Assembly (NCBI RefSeq): GCF_023913515.1
Contig: NZ_CP099393.1
Span: forward strand, 248,001 to 312,000
DNA: 64,000 nucleotides
From: Natronococcus sp. CG52
Lineage (GTDB): Archaea; Halobacteriota; Halobacteria; Halobacteriales; Natrialbaceae
Reading direction: 5' to 3'
Below the pieces are notes generated by a model. That model saw only the letters and a list, made by a program, of their open reading frames with translations. It did no database searches and was not told where the DNA came from. The translations under genes were made by a program, and so were the position numbers. This document shows, piece by piece, positions 8,171-16,888 of the stretch. Each line of letters opens with the position of its first letter. The first letter of the stretch is position 1.

Positions 8171-9508
8171 ATGGAAGCGACGATCGATCTCAGCGTTCCT
8201 GAGGAGACTATACTCGACGCCTGCGGAGAGACGGCGCTGCCGGAGTTCGGCGTCATCGAACAGATATGGGAGACGGACCCGATCCTCGAAGACCGAATCG
8301 CGGATCGAACCGGACAGGAAGTCAACGCACTCGCCCTCGAGGACGTCCCCGACGGCGGCGAAGTCGCCGTTGGCGTCGGCAGTCGAGGGATCGCTAATCT
8401 GCCGGCACTCGTCCGGGGGGTCGTCGAGCGACTCGACGAGCTCGGCTACCAGCCGTTCATCTTTCCTGCGATGGGGAGCCACGGTGGGGCCACCGCAGAA
8501 GGACAGCAGGAGATGATCGAATCACTCGGTGTAACCGAAAGCCGGGTCGGCTGCGAGATCCGCTCGAGTATGGAAGTCGTCAAAGTGGGCGAAACACCTG
8601 ATCGAGGCGTCGAAGTCGTTGCTGACGAACACGCTGCAGCGGCGGACGCAATCCTTCCAATCAACCGAGTCAAACCGCACACTGATTTTGACGGTGCCGT
8701 AGAGAGTGGGCTCTCGAAGATGCTGGTGATCGGAATGGGGAAGCAGCGCGGCGCAAAAACCGCTCACGAATGGGCAATCGATTGGAGTTTTCGGAACATG
8801 ATACCCGAAATCACCGAGCAACTACTCGATGCCCTGCCGATCGTCGGTGGCGTCGCCGTCGTCGAGGATCAGCACGACGAGACGACCCTCATCGAGGGGA
8901 TCCGCCCGGAGGGCTTTCTCGATCGCGAAGCGGAACTGTTGGAGACGGCGTACGAGATCATGCCGACACTTCCGTTCGGCGAGGTCGACGTTCTCGTTCT
9001 GGACCGCCAAGGAAAGGACGTGAGCGGGCAGGGACTCGATACGAACGTCATCGGTCGACGGCCGTTCGCGATCAACGAACCCGAGCCAGAACGCCCGGAC
9101 GTCAAGCGGATTTTCGTCCGCAGACTCACCGAAACGACTCACGGAAACGCGATGGGTATGGGATCTGCGGACTTCGTTCACGCAGACCTCTTCGCTGACC
9201 TGAACAGCGACGATACGTTGATTAACGCGATTACCGCGAGCACGATTCGAGGGGTTCGACTGCCGCCGGTCGTCGAAACGGATCGTGCGGGACTGATCGC
9301 ATCACTCTCGACGATCGGCGTCGTCGACCCGGATGAGGTTCGAGTACTTCGAGCAGCAGACACGATGCATCTCGGCACTCTGTACGCATCGCAGGCGCTC
9401 GTAGAGGAGGCGCGTCAGCGCGACGATCTCCGAGTAGTTCGGGAACCGGAGCCGATCGAATTCGACGACGGACAGTTCGAGAATCCAGCGCCGCACATCG
9501 CGTTCTGA
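8171..9508 (+). CDS. LarA-like (lactate racemase domain, DUF2088) protein
   Basis: 445 residues with the two-lobed LarA fold. Recognisable blocks are VGVGSRGIANLPALV, PAMGSHGGAT (about 98-107, equivalent to the catalytic SHG-type His loop) and INRVKPHTDFDG (about 171-182), which carries the Lys and His expected around a nickel-pincer nucleotide cofactor. Known LarA homologues racemise or epimerise 2-hydroxy acids in the cytoplasm. No larB/C/E cofactor genes are in the window, so they would have to lie elsewhere, or this protein works without the cofactor. CTTTAT about 30 nt before the ATG suggests a leaderless transcript. Sugar-acid neighbours suggest action on an aldonate-type substrate (inference). 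Confidence 0.85.
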   Translation: MEATIDLSVPEETILDACGETALPEFGVIEQIWETDPILEDRIADRTGQEVNALALEDVPDGGEVAVGVGSRGIANLPALVRGVVERLDELGYQPFIFPAMGSHGGATAEGQQEMIESLGVTESRVGCEIRSSMEVVKVGETPDRGVEVVADEHAAAADAILPINRVKPHTDFDGAVESGLSKMLVIGMGKQRGAKTAHEWAIDWSFRNMIPEITEQLLDALPIVGGVAVVEDQHDETTLIEGIRPEGFLDREAELLETAYEIMPTLPFGEVDVLVLDRQGKDVSGQGLDTNVIGRRPFAINEPEPERPDVKRIFVRRLTETTHGNAMGMGSADFVHADLFADLNSDDTLINAITASTIRGVRLPPVVETDRAGLIASLSTIGVVDPDEVRVLRAADTMHLGTLYASQALVEEARQRDDLRVVREPEPIEFDDGQFENPAPHIAF

Positions 9509-9622
9509 TCCCACGGTTCTGGATCGACACACCGCGCCGGGGTTCCTTGTCTCCAGCAGCCTTAGGGCGTGATCTACAAACGGAAACTTAATATGTTCTT
9601 CATGTGCAGGTGTGACACACAG

Positions 9623-10462
9623 ATGAACACGCCGTCAGTGACGCTTCCGAGCGGTGACGAGATGCCAGTCGTCGGTATGGGAACCTGGGATGTGACCGGT
9701 GATGCCGTCGAGGACTCCGTGCGCACCGCACTCGAGGCCGGATATACCCACATCGACACTGCCGAGGGCTATATGAACGAGAACGAAATCGGCGATGCGA
9801 TCGCCGACTATGATCGTGAGGAACTGTTTCTCACCTCGAAAGTGCTACCGAAGAATCTCGACTATGAATCAGTTCTCCGAGCGTGTGATCGCTCGTTGGA
9901 GCGGTTGGGAACGGACTATCTGGATCTCTACCTGATTCACTGGCCCAATCCCGCCATCTCGCTGCGAGAGACTCTCGATGCGATGGAGACGCTTCACGAT
10001 GACGGGAAAGTCCGAAATATCGGCGTCTCGAACTTCAGTCCGTACCAGCTCAGTATTGCGCACCACATCTCAGAAACGCCAATCGCAGTCAATCAGATCG
10101 AATACCATCCGTGGCTCCAGCGCCCGGACTGGATCGAGTACTGTCGTGAGAGCGAGACAGTCGTAGAGGCCGCCGCTCCGCTGGCCCGAACCGAAATCCT
10201 GGCTGATGAGGACGTCCGAGAGATCGCCGAGAAATATGGCAAGAACCCCGCACAGGTTGTTCTGAAGTGGGCCGTCGAAAACGACGTTGTCGTTATTCCG
10301 AAGTCAACGTCACCGGAACACATCCGAGAGAACCGCGAGTTATCCGACTGGGAACTCGACGCAGCCGACCGCAAGCGTATAGACCAACTCGATCGGAATT
10401 ATCCGGTCTACGATGATCGTACCAGAGAGTGGGGTGACGACGTGTACGGCATCTCGAAGTAG
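9623..10462 (+). CDS. Aldo/keto reductase
   Basis: 279 residues, a single (beta/alpha)8 barrel of the NAD(P)H-dependent AKR superfamily. The catalytic tetrad is visible: D45 and Y50 in HIDTAEGY, K73 in TSKV and H106 in LIHWP. The cofactor-binding end VIPKSTSPEHIRENR is also present. The ATG at 9623 follows TTAATA by about 33 nt; the longer open frame from 9569 adds a Cys-rich leader with no family match. It probably interconverts a sugar aldehyde or ketone with its alcohol in the same pathway as the neighbours. Confidence 0.9.
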   Translation: MNTPSVTLPSGDEMPVVGMGTWDVTGDAVEDSVRTALEAGYTHIDTAEGYMNENEIGDAIADYDREELFLTSKVLPKNLDYESVLRACDRSLERLGTDYLDLYLIHWPNPAISLRETLDAMETLHDDGKVRNIGVSNFSPYQLSIAHHISETPIAVNQIEYHPWLQRPDWIEYCRESETVVEAAAPLARTEILADEDVREIAEKYGKNPAQVVLKWAVENDVVVIPKSTSPEHIRENRELSDWELDAADRKRIDQLDRNYPVYDDRTREWGDDVYGISK

Positions 10463-10532
10463 CACTGTGTTGTGAATGCTCAATTTCAAAAGCCAAATAT
10501 AAGCGACTGATCGGATTCCCGCTGGCAGATTA

Positions 10533-11627
10533 CTATCCCGATTTCTCGAATTGATCAAGCCCATCGAAAACGAGACCGTGTCCGGGTCTATCGGGCGGAA
10601 CGAGACCTCCGTTTTCGACAGTCAGGGGTTCTTCGACAACGCGATTGAGCACCGTGGAGTGGTGTTCAATGTACGGCACATTGTCGACGGCAGTAGCGAG
10701 GTGAACGTGGATTGGCTCAATATAGTGGGGTGAAACAGGGATGTTCCAGAGACTCGCAGCGCGAGCGACGGTCATCCAAGGCGTGATTCCACCTACACGC
10801 GAAACATCAGGTTGAAGGAAGTCAGCACCCTTTCGAGCCATTACCTGTTTGAACTGCGTCTCATTGTAGAAGTTTTCCCCAACAGCGATCGGAATATCGA
10901 TCTGTGTACGGAGATCGGCATACGCATCGTAGTCACCTTTTTCGAGTGGTTCTTCGAGCCAGGCGAGATCGATATCTCCAATGTGGCTCGCAAACCGGCG
11001 CGCCTCGGCAACCGAAAACGCGCAGTTCGCATCGACAAAGAGGTCTACGTCCTCCGGCAAAACATTGTAGACAGCGCGGATCCGCTCTGCATCCTCAGCA
11101 TATCCCCGTCCAATCTTCATCTTCATACCAGAGAACCCGTTGTCCGCAATTTCAGCTGCGTTTTCCTGTAGCGTCTCAATATCGAACTGAATCCAGCCAC
11201 CGTTGGTTTCGTATGCCGGGACGAGTGTTTGGTCGCCACCGAGAATGTCGTATAGCGGCTTTCCTGCCTCCTTTCCAACGATATCCCAGAGCGCGATATC
11301 TATCGCTGACAACGCGAGTTCGGAGATTCCTTCGCGACCGATAAATGTTGTCTCGGAGCGGAGCTTCGTTCGAATAGATTCTGGCGCAGCAGATTCACCA
11401 GCGAGTTTAGGGACGAGAACATCGTCTAAAAATTGTTTGATCGATGTACCGCCCTCCCCAATCGTGTACGTCAATCCAACTCCGCGCTCTCCCGCTGATG
11501 TTTCGATTGTAACAGTTACTAGTTCTAATTCATCAAACGTCTGTGTTGCGTCCTTGAGCGCCTCTTCATTGGGAATACCATACAACCCAGTGGATATATT
11601 GGTAATTTCTGACACGGACATATACAC
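10533..11627 (-). CDS. Enolase-superfamily dehydratase/racemase, second paralogue
   Basis: 364 residues. This copy has the canonical mandelate-racemase set: K169-M-K171, metal ligands D199, E225 and E251, and D274/H301 as the His-Asp dyad. It is only distantly similar to the enzyme at 6.8-8.0 kb, so the cluster carries two different enolase-type reactions. GGAG lies just before the tandem start MYM, and TATA-like ATACTTATA lies about 20-30 nt further up, so a short leader with Shine-Dalgarno is possible. It converges on the aldo/keto reductase with only 70 bp between. Likely acts on an acid sugar; could also be an epimerase. Confidence 0.88.
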   Translation of the reverse strand: MYMSVSEITNISTGLYGIPNEEALKDATQTFDELELVTVTIETSAGERGVGLTYTIGEGGTSIKQFLDDVLVPKLAGESAAPESIRTKLRSETTFIGREGISELALSAIDIALWDIVGKEAGKPLYDILGGDQTLVPAYETNGGWIQFDIETLQENAAEIADNGFSGMKMKIGRGYAEDAERIRAVYNVLPEDVDLFVDANCAFSVAEARRFASHIGDIDLAWLEEPLEKGDYDAYADLRTQIDIPIAVGENFYNETQFKQVMARKGADFLQPDVSRVGGITPWMTVARAASLWNIPVSPHYIEPIHVHLATAVDNVPYIEHHSTVLNRVVEEPLTVENGGLVPPDRPGHGLVFDGLDQFEKSG

Positions 11628-11894
11628 TCCTCTCTATCATACCTATAAGTATTTCTAATTGGCCTGGCCGGCAATTCGTTAAATGTGAGCCCATAAATAA
11701 TTGGTATTCGTCTGTTCATCAAGCCCGGTTACATTTTTAAAGGAACGTGTAGACAGTACCTGCGGTGACAATACATCCTCCGGTTCAGAACTAATTGCTA
11801 TTATCAGTCATTAATACAAACCATTATACACCATATGGGTATATTCTTTAATTCAAAATAATAACTATTTTATCTCAGATATTATAATAATAAG

Positions 11895-12124
11895 GGCACT
11901 GTCTAGATGAGGGAAATCGCAAGACTGAAAGACGATGAAGTTGCGGTATCGGCCGTGAAATCAGAATCTAGATCTGACATACAGAGAGTCTGTTCCACGA
12001 GCGGCGAAAATTCGGCTGCTTCAGTATACTTCTCATGAAAAGAGATTATCTCCCTTTTCATCTATTGTAGCGAAATGGGCGCTGAAACATCGCTCTACGC
12101 TAGAAGCGCTTAACTAGACAGTGT
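11895..12124. mobile_element. 230-bp mini-element with IS6-like ends and exact 8-bp target duplication
   Basis: Ends are GGCACTGTCTAG and its inverted near-copy CTAGACAGTGTC. The element is flanked on both sides by ATAATAAG (11887-11894 and 12125-12132), a perfect 8-bp direct repeat as made by IS6-type transposition. Just inside the left end a start-like ATGAGGGAAATCGCAAGACTG would read MREIARL, as IS6-family haloarchaeal transposases begin, but no open frame continues. It is best read as an internally deleted, non-autonomous derivative. Confidence 0.7.
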
Positions 12125-12222
12125 CATAATAAGATAATTCTAGGAATAGGATACATACGTCCAAACGGTACCGTCTAGTTAGCGCAGTTTGAGGAACGAG
12201 CAAGTCGTGGAGTTAGTTTGGA

Positions 12223-12897
12223 ATGATGCTTGTAAACCTGCTCAGCAAGAGCTATGAGGCGGATTTAGAAGAACCTTGGGAGAAAGAGTGTACGGCAACG
12301 CCCGTCAGGGTGTTCGCCGTCCGCCTCCACCAGACTAGTTGTTCACCTCGAGAGGTACAAGCGATTCTCGCTGAATTAGGCGTTGAGCGGTCTCATGGAG
12401 CGGTCTAGAACTGGGTACATCGGCTGACTGACAGCGGACACAGCCCACCGACGGCGAAGCCGTCGCGGGTCGCCATCGATGAAACCGCTGTCAAGATCAA
12501 CGGTGACTGGTCTTGGGTATACGCTGCAATAGACCTAGACTCACGGCTAATTCTTGGTATCGCAGTGTTCGGACGGAAAGGCACCGATCCAGCCGCTGCG
12601 TTCCTGCATCGATTGACCTAGAAACACGATCTCGACGACACGGTGTTTCTCGTCGATGGCTACGGATATCTGACTACCAACTCCCGGTTAGAATTGAGCG
12701 GTCAGCTCGATTACGTCGAGAGAAACCTGATCGAAAAGTGATTTCATACTCTCAAGATGCGAGTTGATCGCTTCCATAACTCGTGGGTGGGCGGTCGGGC
12801 GAGTGTCAGAGAGTGACTTGAATAGTTCGTACACTACTACAATACACAACGACCACATCAGCCACTCAACGGACAGACACCAGCGGAGGTGCTGAAG
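12223..12897 (+). pseudogene. IS6-family transposase, five in-frame stops
   Basis: One frame reads a whole IS6-type transposase: the N-terminal helix-turn-helix (SPREVQAILAELGVERSHGAV), VAIDETAVKINGDWSWVYAA with the first catalytic Asp, FLVDGYGY with the second, and a C-terminal FHTLKMRVDRFHNSW block. Stops at 12406 (TAG), 12618 (TAG), 12739 (TGA), 12814 (TGA) and 12823 (TAG) replace residues expected to be Trp, Glu, Trp, Trp and Gln. There are no frameshifts. A left-end-like GGTACCGTCTAG lies at 12166-12177. The right end is lost against the Orc fragment that follows. Confidence 0.85.
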
Positions 12898-12905
12898 CAC
12901 ACGTC

Positions 12906-13247
12906 GAGCGCGGTCAACGGAAAGCAGAAGTTCAGCGCTTCCAAGAACTCGTTTCGGGCTCGACACCACACGTCAAATACCTCCTTCGTGCATTAGCGAA
13001 CCTCACCGAGAATCGCGAGGGCGACGCCTTCTCGACGCACGAAATCTACCAGGTATACCAGAGTATTGCAGATGCTGAGGGCAGTGATCCGCTGAACCAA
13101 GACCGTGTCTATCGACTTCTGAAAGAGCAGTCGTTTCTCGGCGTCATCGAATCACGACACACAGGTAGTGGACACAGCGAAGGGAGTTACCTAGAACACC
13201 GACTTATGCGCGGATCTGACGTCGTTTTGGCGGCTCTCTCGGATTGA
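12906..13247 (+). pseudogene. Orc1/Cdc6 C-terminal winged-helix fragment (copy 1)
   Basis: About 113 codons that begin without a start codon right after the IS6 relic. They encode the C-terminal part of an archaeal origin-recognition protein: STPHVKYLLRALANL, then FSTHEIYQVYQSIA, DRVYRLLKEQSFLGV, ending GSYLEHRLM..VVLAALSD. This is the winged-helix domain that contacts origin repeats; the AAA+ ATPase part is missing. The fragment is intact to its stop, so loss was by deletion or insertion at the 5' side. It points to a former plasmid-type replication locus. Confidence 0.85.
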
Positions 13248-13329
13248 GAAAATATCTTTTCGGGCGGAGAATGGTGGTCCTCGAGAAAGACGTTCTTCGG
13301 TGCCAGAGGATCGATCTTAGACTACTATT

Positions 13330-13477
13330 GAGAGTGTCATACAATAGTTCCCAACAGCCATTATTCACGATCTCAATCCTGAACGAAACACACAACTGGC
13401 GAAAACCACCGGATTACACGCGAAATGAGAACTGTATAATCGCCAGGTATGGGTGAGAGCTATTCTATGACACGCTC
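13330..13477. mobile_element. 148-bp MITE, TIR family GAGnGTGTCATAnAATAG
   Basis: Left end GAGAGTGTCATACAATAG and right end, read inverted, GAGCGTGTCATAGAATAG. The interior has no coding frame. The same ends are carried by the transposase-bearing element at 27892-28959 and by a second MITE at 55630-55779, so the transposase at 27.9 kb is the probable driver. No target duplication is visible here. Confidence 0.75.
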
Positions 13478-13479
13478 GA

Positions 13480-13701
13480 GTGTTCTCGCTTCCTCCTGAT
13501 CTAGATCCCGTGGTGATCGTTGATCATCGACAGTCGGCTCTCGAAACGCTGTGCGAGGAGTGGCCGTGGCTCCGATCGGTCCTTCCGCTGATCGATGCAG
13601 CATGCGAGTCTCCGAAGCCCGATCCGACGTGTGATCTGGTGCTTATAGGCCCGACCGTCTCTCAGCAACCGCTTCCACAGTCTGTCGAGGGATTATCGTG
13701 A
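13480..13701 (+). CDS. Small ORF of unknown function, possibly a gene fragment
   Basis: A 73-residue GTG-started frame (FSLPPDLDPVVIVDHRQ...) with acidic, haloarchaeal-like composition. It begins three bases after the end of the MITE, so the true 5' part may have been cut off by that insertion. I recognise no family. It could equally be the tail of a plasmid replication-associated gene given the Orc and TBP relics on either side, or a chance frame. Confidence 0.3.
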   Translation: MFSLPPDLDPVVIVDHRQSALETLCEEWPWLRSVLPLIDAACESPKPDPTCDLVLIGPTVSQQPLPQSVEGLS

Positions 13702-13849
13702 TGCTCTCAACAATCGCTCTGCCTTGTCGGTGCTTGAACAGAGCACCGCATTTCAGTCGACCTTTGGGCTCTCGAGGACCGCTGGGATCCGAAAATCGTT
13801 GGGTAGAACTATTGATCTTTATAACGCGCAAATCCGACTTTGGTGATAG

Positions 13850-14410
13850 ATGACAGACCCACAGGATTCTATCGAGATCGAAAACGTCGTCGCATCATCC
13901 GGTATCGGACAAGAACTTGCGCTCGAGAGTCTTGCAATGGACCTTGAGGGAGCTGACTACGATCCTGAACAGTTTCCTGGCCTCGTCTATCGCACCACAG
14001 ATCCCAAATCTGCTGCCCTGATCTTCCGCTCCGGAAAAATTGTGTGTACTGGGGCAAAAAGCGTCGAGAACGTCCACTAGAGTCTGTAAATCGTTTTCGA
14101 GATACTTCGTGACCTCAATATTGAGGTCGATGAGGATCCAGAAGTTATCGTTCAGAATATCGTCAGTAGTGCCGACCTGGGTCGCAATCTCAATCTGAAC
14201 GCGATCGCGATTGGGCTTGGACTCGAGAATATCGAGTATGAACCAGAGCAGTTCCCTGGGCTAGTCTATCGGCTTGACGAACCCGGAGTTGTCGCCCTCC
14301 TTTTCGGCTCCGGGAAACTGGTCGTGACTGGTGGGAAAGAAGTCGACGACGCAAGGGAGGCTGTTGGTATCATCGCTGATCGTCTCGAAGACCTCGGTCT
14401 ACTCGAGTAA
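13850..14410 (+). pseudogene. tbp: TATA-box-binding protein (TBP), interrupted by two stops
   Basis: Both halves of the pseudo-symmetric TBP saddle can be read in one frame: half 1 IENVVASSGIGQELAL..FPGLVYRTTDP..ALIFRSGKIVCTGAKS, half 2 [42 protein letters not shown]. Between them TAG (14078) and TAA (14087) sit at positions where an acidic or Lys residue is expected in ..VHESLE... A TATA box CTTTATAA about 30 nt before the ATG is still present. Haloarchaea often carry extra TBPs on plasmids. Without suppression only half 1 (76 residues) would be made, so I call it a pseudogene. Confidence 0.85.
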
Positions 14411-14677
14411 GGTTCAGTCTCTTTCTATAACTGAACTGCTGTTGCCACAGCGGATCTCGGTACAGAACGCGTTACGTACGGGCGGAGACGATATACACGG
14501 GCAAGAGTACTAAATTGCACTGCGAGCGACCGACGAAAGCGAGCGGTTTTTAGCGATCTAACACCGAATTCGGTCCAGTAGGAGTGGCGCTTCGAGATTG
14601 CGCCTTACAGCAGGTCCGATGGGATCGACGATTATGACATCACTGTAGTTGGCGAGCAGTGAGCCGATGACCTCATT

Positions 14678-15175
14678 CTAATCTTGGTTTTCTTTCCGCC
14701 ACTTCTCTTGGAGTAGGACAACATTGTCACGAATTGCCCCGACCCACTCGTCAAGTGTCTCGTAGTTTTCGTGTGAATCGTAGAGCACACTTCGGAGCTG
14801 CTTGTTTTCCTGCTCGAGTTTCTCCACACGCGCTTCGAGATCGTCGAAGCGCCGGCGGACTTCTCCCTCTTCGATCGGAGTGAGATTGTAGTCTTCTTGT
14901 GTCGCTGTGAGGACTTCTTTGCCTCTATCAGTAATATGATAATTATATCCGTCTCGTTGAACTGACGCCGGGTCGCCCTCGTCGTGGCGCTTGACGAGAC
15001 CAGCGCGCATGAGATTCTTGAGGTGGTAGTTCGCGAGGGGTGCGTCGATGTCAGTATCGCTCGTGATGCTCGAGGTTTTGGCGTCACCGCCGCGGTGGCG
15101 GATCGCGATCAATATCTTGTGTGGTTTCCTTGATATCTCTTCAGCAATCTCCCATGGATCCTGGTCAGCTTCCAT
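14678..15175 (-). CDS. Winged-helix transcriptional regulator with C-terminal coiled coil
   Basis: 165 residues. An N-terminal winged-helix domain (about 1-90; HKILIAIRHRG..ITSDTDIDAPLANYHLKNLMRAGLVKR) is followed by GYNYHITDRGKEVL and a coiled coil (RRFDDLEARVEKLEQENKQLRSVL). This ArsR/PadR-like layout is common on haloarchaeal plasmids and proviruses. It is transcribed away from the ParA module. It probably binds DNA as a dimer; target unknown. Confidence 0.82.
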   Translation of the reverse strand: MEADQDPWEIAEEISRKPHKILIAIRHRGGDAKTSSITSDTDIDAPLANYHLKNLMRAGLVKRHDEGDPASVQRDGYNYHITDRGKEVLTATQEDYNLTPIEEGEVRRRFDDLEARVEKLEQENKQLRSVLYDSHENYETLDEWVGAIRDNVVLLQEKWRKENQD

Positions 15176-15541
15176 ACAGACATGTCCATCTCTAGACGGT
15201 TAAATATTTAGTTCAATTTAGCCTGAAACGGGAATTACCGACTACATCTAGCCCGGCTACCCCCTCAATACTAATCTCGAGCAACCCGCATTGAGACTCC
15301 GCGTTGATAGCCTCGAGTGACTATCAACGAAACGAGAGAAGAGTGGTTGAACAGTGAGCGATAGCAAGTGAGATTACGAGTGCCGCGGCGCGGCGCAACC
15401 AGCAGAACGAACCTCGAGGAGCGAAGCGAAGTGAGATCATCACTAGGTTACAGCAGAGAGAATCATCACCTCGAGCACAGGGTGGACTATCAGACTGAGC
15501 ACCGACAAAGTGGACTATCAACAGGCTGGTAGATAGGTAGA
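15176..15541. repeat. Gene-free stretch with iteron-like repeats
   Basis: No gene seen. GTTGATAG (15303-15310) is perfectly inverted as CTATCAAC (15321-15328). The arm recurs as direct repeats: GTGGACTATCA at 15482-15492 and GTGGACTATCAAC at 15510-15522, beside GTGACTATCAAC at 15317-15328. Repeats of this size upstream of a parA gene can be partition (centromere) or replication iterons. Confidence 0.4.
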
Positions 15542-15895
15542 CTAATCTCGAGTGTAAACATGCAATCCTGGGAGATCTCGAGGTAGTGTCTGGGGGTCAC
15601 CTCTGGCTACAGCATGCAGAGCGAGCACGGAGCGAAGCGGAGTGCGAGCGGCCAGTCGGTAACAGCGTGGCGGCGCTGAGTGGGGCTGGTCGCCGTCGGT
15701 GTCGGGCCGACAATAACGGTGGCAGTTACGACTTTCGAATTGAGTAACTGGTTGCATTCCCGAAATTAGTATCACTCTGAGCAATGATAATACTCTTGTG
15801 AACAACTCATACTTTCGTCGCGGCGATCGTTGCGGAACGACATGGTGATCTTGCAATACAGCGGGATTATCTTGACCGCAAATGAAACATCCCAT
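15542..15895 (-). pseudogene. HNH-endonuclease-like fragment
   Basis: A 117-codon frame. Only the beginning is family-like: MGCFICGQDNPAVLQDHHVVPQR, a CxxC knuckle followed by the His-His-Val-Val-Pro of HNH nucleases. A later NCHRYCRP could be a displaced second knuckle, but the usual GGSDxxENL linker is missing and the C-terminus is Pro/Arg-rich without pattern. I read it as a decayed HNH gene; a short zinc protein is the alternative. Confidence 0.4.
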
Positions 15896-15932
15896 ATGCT
15901 AACATCAACAGACTACTTTATTAGTTTTACTG

Positions 15933-15958
15933 ACCAGTTACACTGGCCAGTAATACTG
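15933..15958. promoter_or_regulatory. Two tandem 13-bp palindromes before parA (probable operator)
   Basis: CCAGTtacACTGG is followed directly by CCAGTaatACTGG, i.e. the same CCAGT-N3-ACTGG palindrome twice with no gap. It lies about 60-85 nt before the parA ATG, with a TATA-like TTTATGTATTAATA at about 15987-16000 between. A dimeric repressor binding cooperatively (autoregulation of the par operon) or a partition site would explain it. Confidence 0.6.
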
Positions 15959-16018
15959 GACAATATGACTGAATAATCTGCCGAGGATTTATGTATTAAT
16001 ACACAGATTATCGAGTGT

Positions 16019-16888
16019 ATGATTCCGTACACAGTGTGGTCGGAGGCCGGCGGCGTCGGTAAGACGACGCTCGCGGCGAACCTCGCTCGAGCGCACGCGA
16101 ATCGCGACCAGGACGTACTCGTGATCGACATGGATCCACAGGACGGCGGCCTAACGAATCACTTCGGACTCGACGACCGAAAGGCCGACGGCGAAGTCGA
16201 TAACCTCGTGCTCCACATGCTCAACCGCGGCCGAGGTCCGTTCGACGATCTCGTTCGCTCTAGTGAAGGCGTCGATTGCATCCCGAGCCACAATATGCTC
16301 GGGACGCTCGACGACCTACTCGGGAAAGCGAAGGAACTCGAGGAAGACACAAACCCGAACCCGGACTATGAGTACGAGAAGGAAAAGCAACTCCGACGTG
16401 TTCTCGTCGAAGCAGGCGTTCCCTCCGAGTACGACGTGTTGGTTATCGACCCGCCGGCTTCGGAGGGCCAGCACCTGTACAACGCTGTCTACGCAACATC
16501 GAACCTTCTCATTCCTTTCGAGCCGTCGCCAAAAGGCGAGCAAAGCGTCAATGGGCTTCGCGACGTCGTCGACGGGATCGAATCCGAACTCGGCGATATC
16601 GACGTCGGCGTCCTCGGCACTGTCCCAAACAAGGTTAAGGGGACGAACATCAACCAGAAATATCTCGACGCGCTTGAGGAGGAGGAACTCCCGATCGCGC
16701 CGGTATCGATCGGTGAGCGCGGATCGATGCTCGGTGACGCTTGGGACAATCAGGTTTCGGTCTACGAGCTCGACTCGAATGACGATTACCGAGATCTCCG
16801 CGACTACGAGCGATCGACACTCGAGAAGTTCGACGACCTTGCTGCATACATCACCAAACAGTTCGAACAGCCGGAGGTTCAAGCATGA
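16019..16888 (+). CDS. ParA-family ATPase
   Basis: 289 residues. The deviant Walker A region reads SEAGGVGKTT (8-17), with Ala in place of the signature first Lys of KGGxxKT, a form that occurs in haloarchaeal ParA-like proteins. The Walker B-like strand is VLVIDMDPQDGG, and VLVIDPPASEG supplies the later switch. There is no N-terminal helix-turn-helix, so repression must come from another protein. It would move plasmid or chromosome copies over the nucleoid by ATP-dependent DNA binding. The next gene overlaps by ATGA, forming a two-gene par operon behind the twin palindromes. Confidence 0.9.
   Translation: MIPYTVWSEAGGVGKTTLAANLARAHANRDQDVLVIDMDPQDGGLTNHFGLDDRKADGEVDNLVLHMLNRGRGPFDDLVRSSEGVDCIPSHNMLGTLDDLLGKAKELEEDTNPNPDYEYEKEKQLRRVLVEAGVPSEYDVLVIDPPASEGQHLYNAVYATSNLLIPFEPSPKGEQSVNGLRDVVDGIESELGDIDVGVLGTVPNKVKGTNINQKYLDALEEEELPIAPVSIGERGSMLGDAWDNQVSVYELDSNDDYRDLRDYERSTLEKFDDLAAYITKQFEQPEVQA

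Noticed and set aside
7982-8482. N-terminal extension of the first enolase-type gene
   Set aside because: The extra ~167 codons are antisense to the LarA-like gene and precede the family-like start MTTPT.
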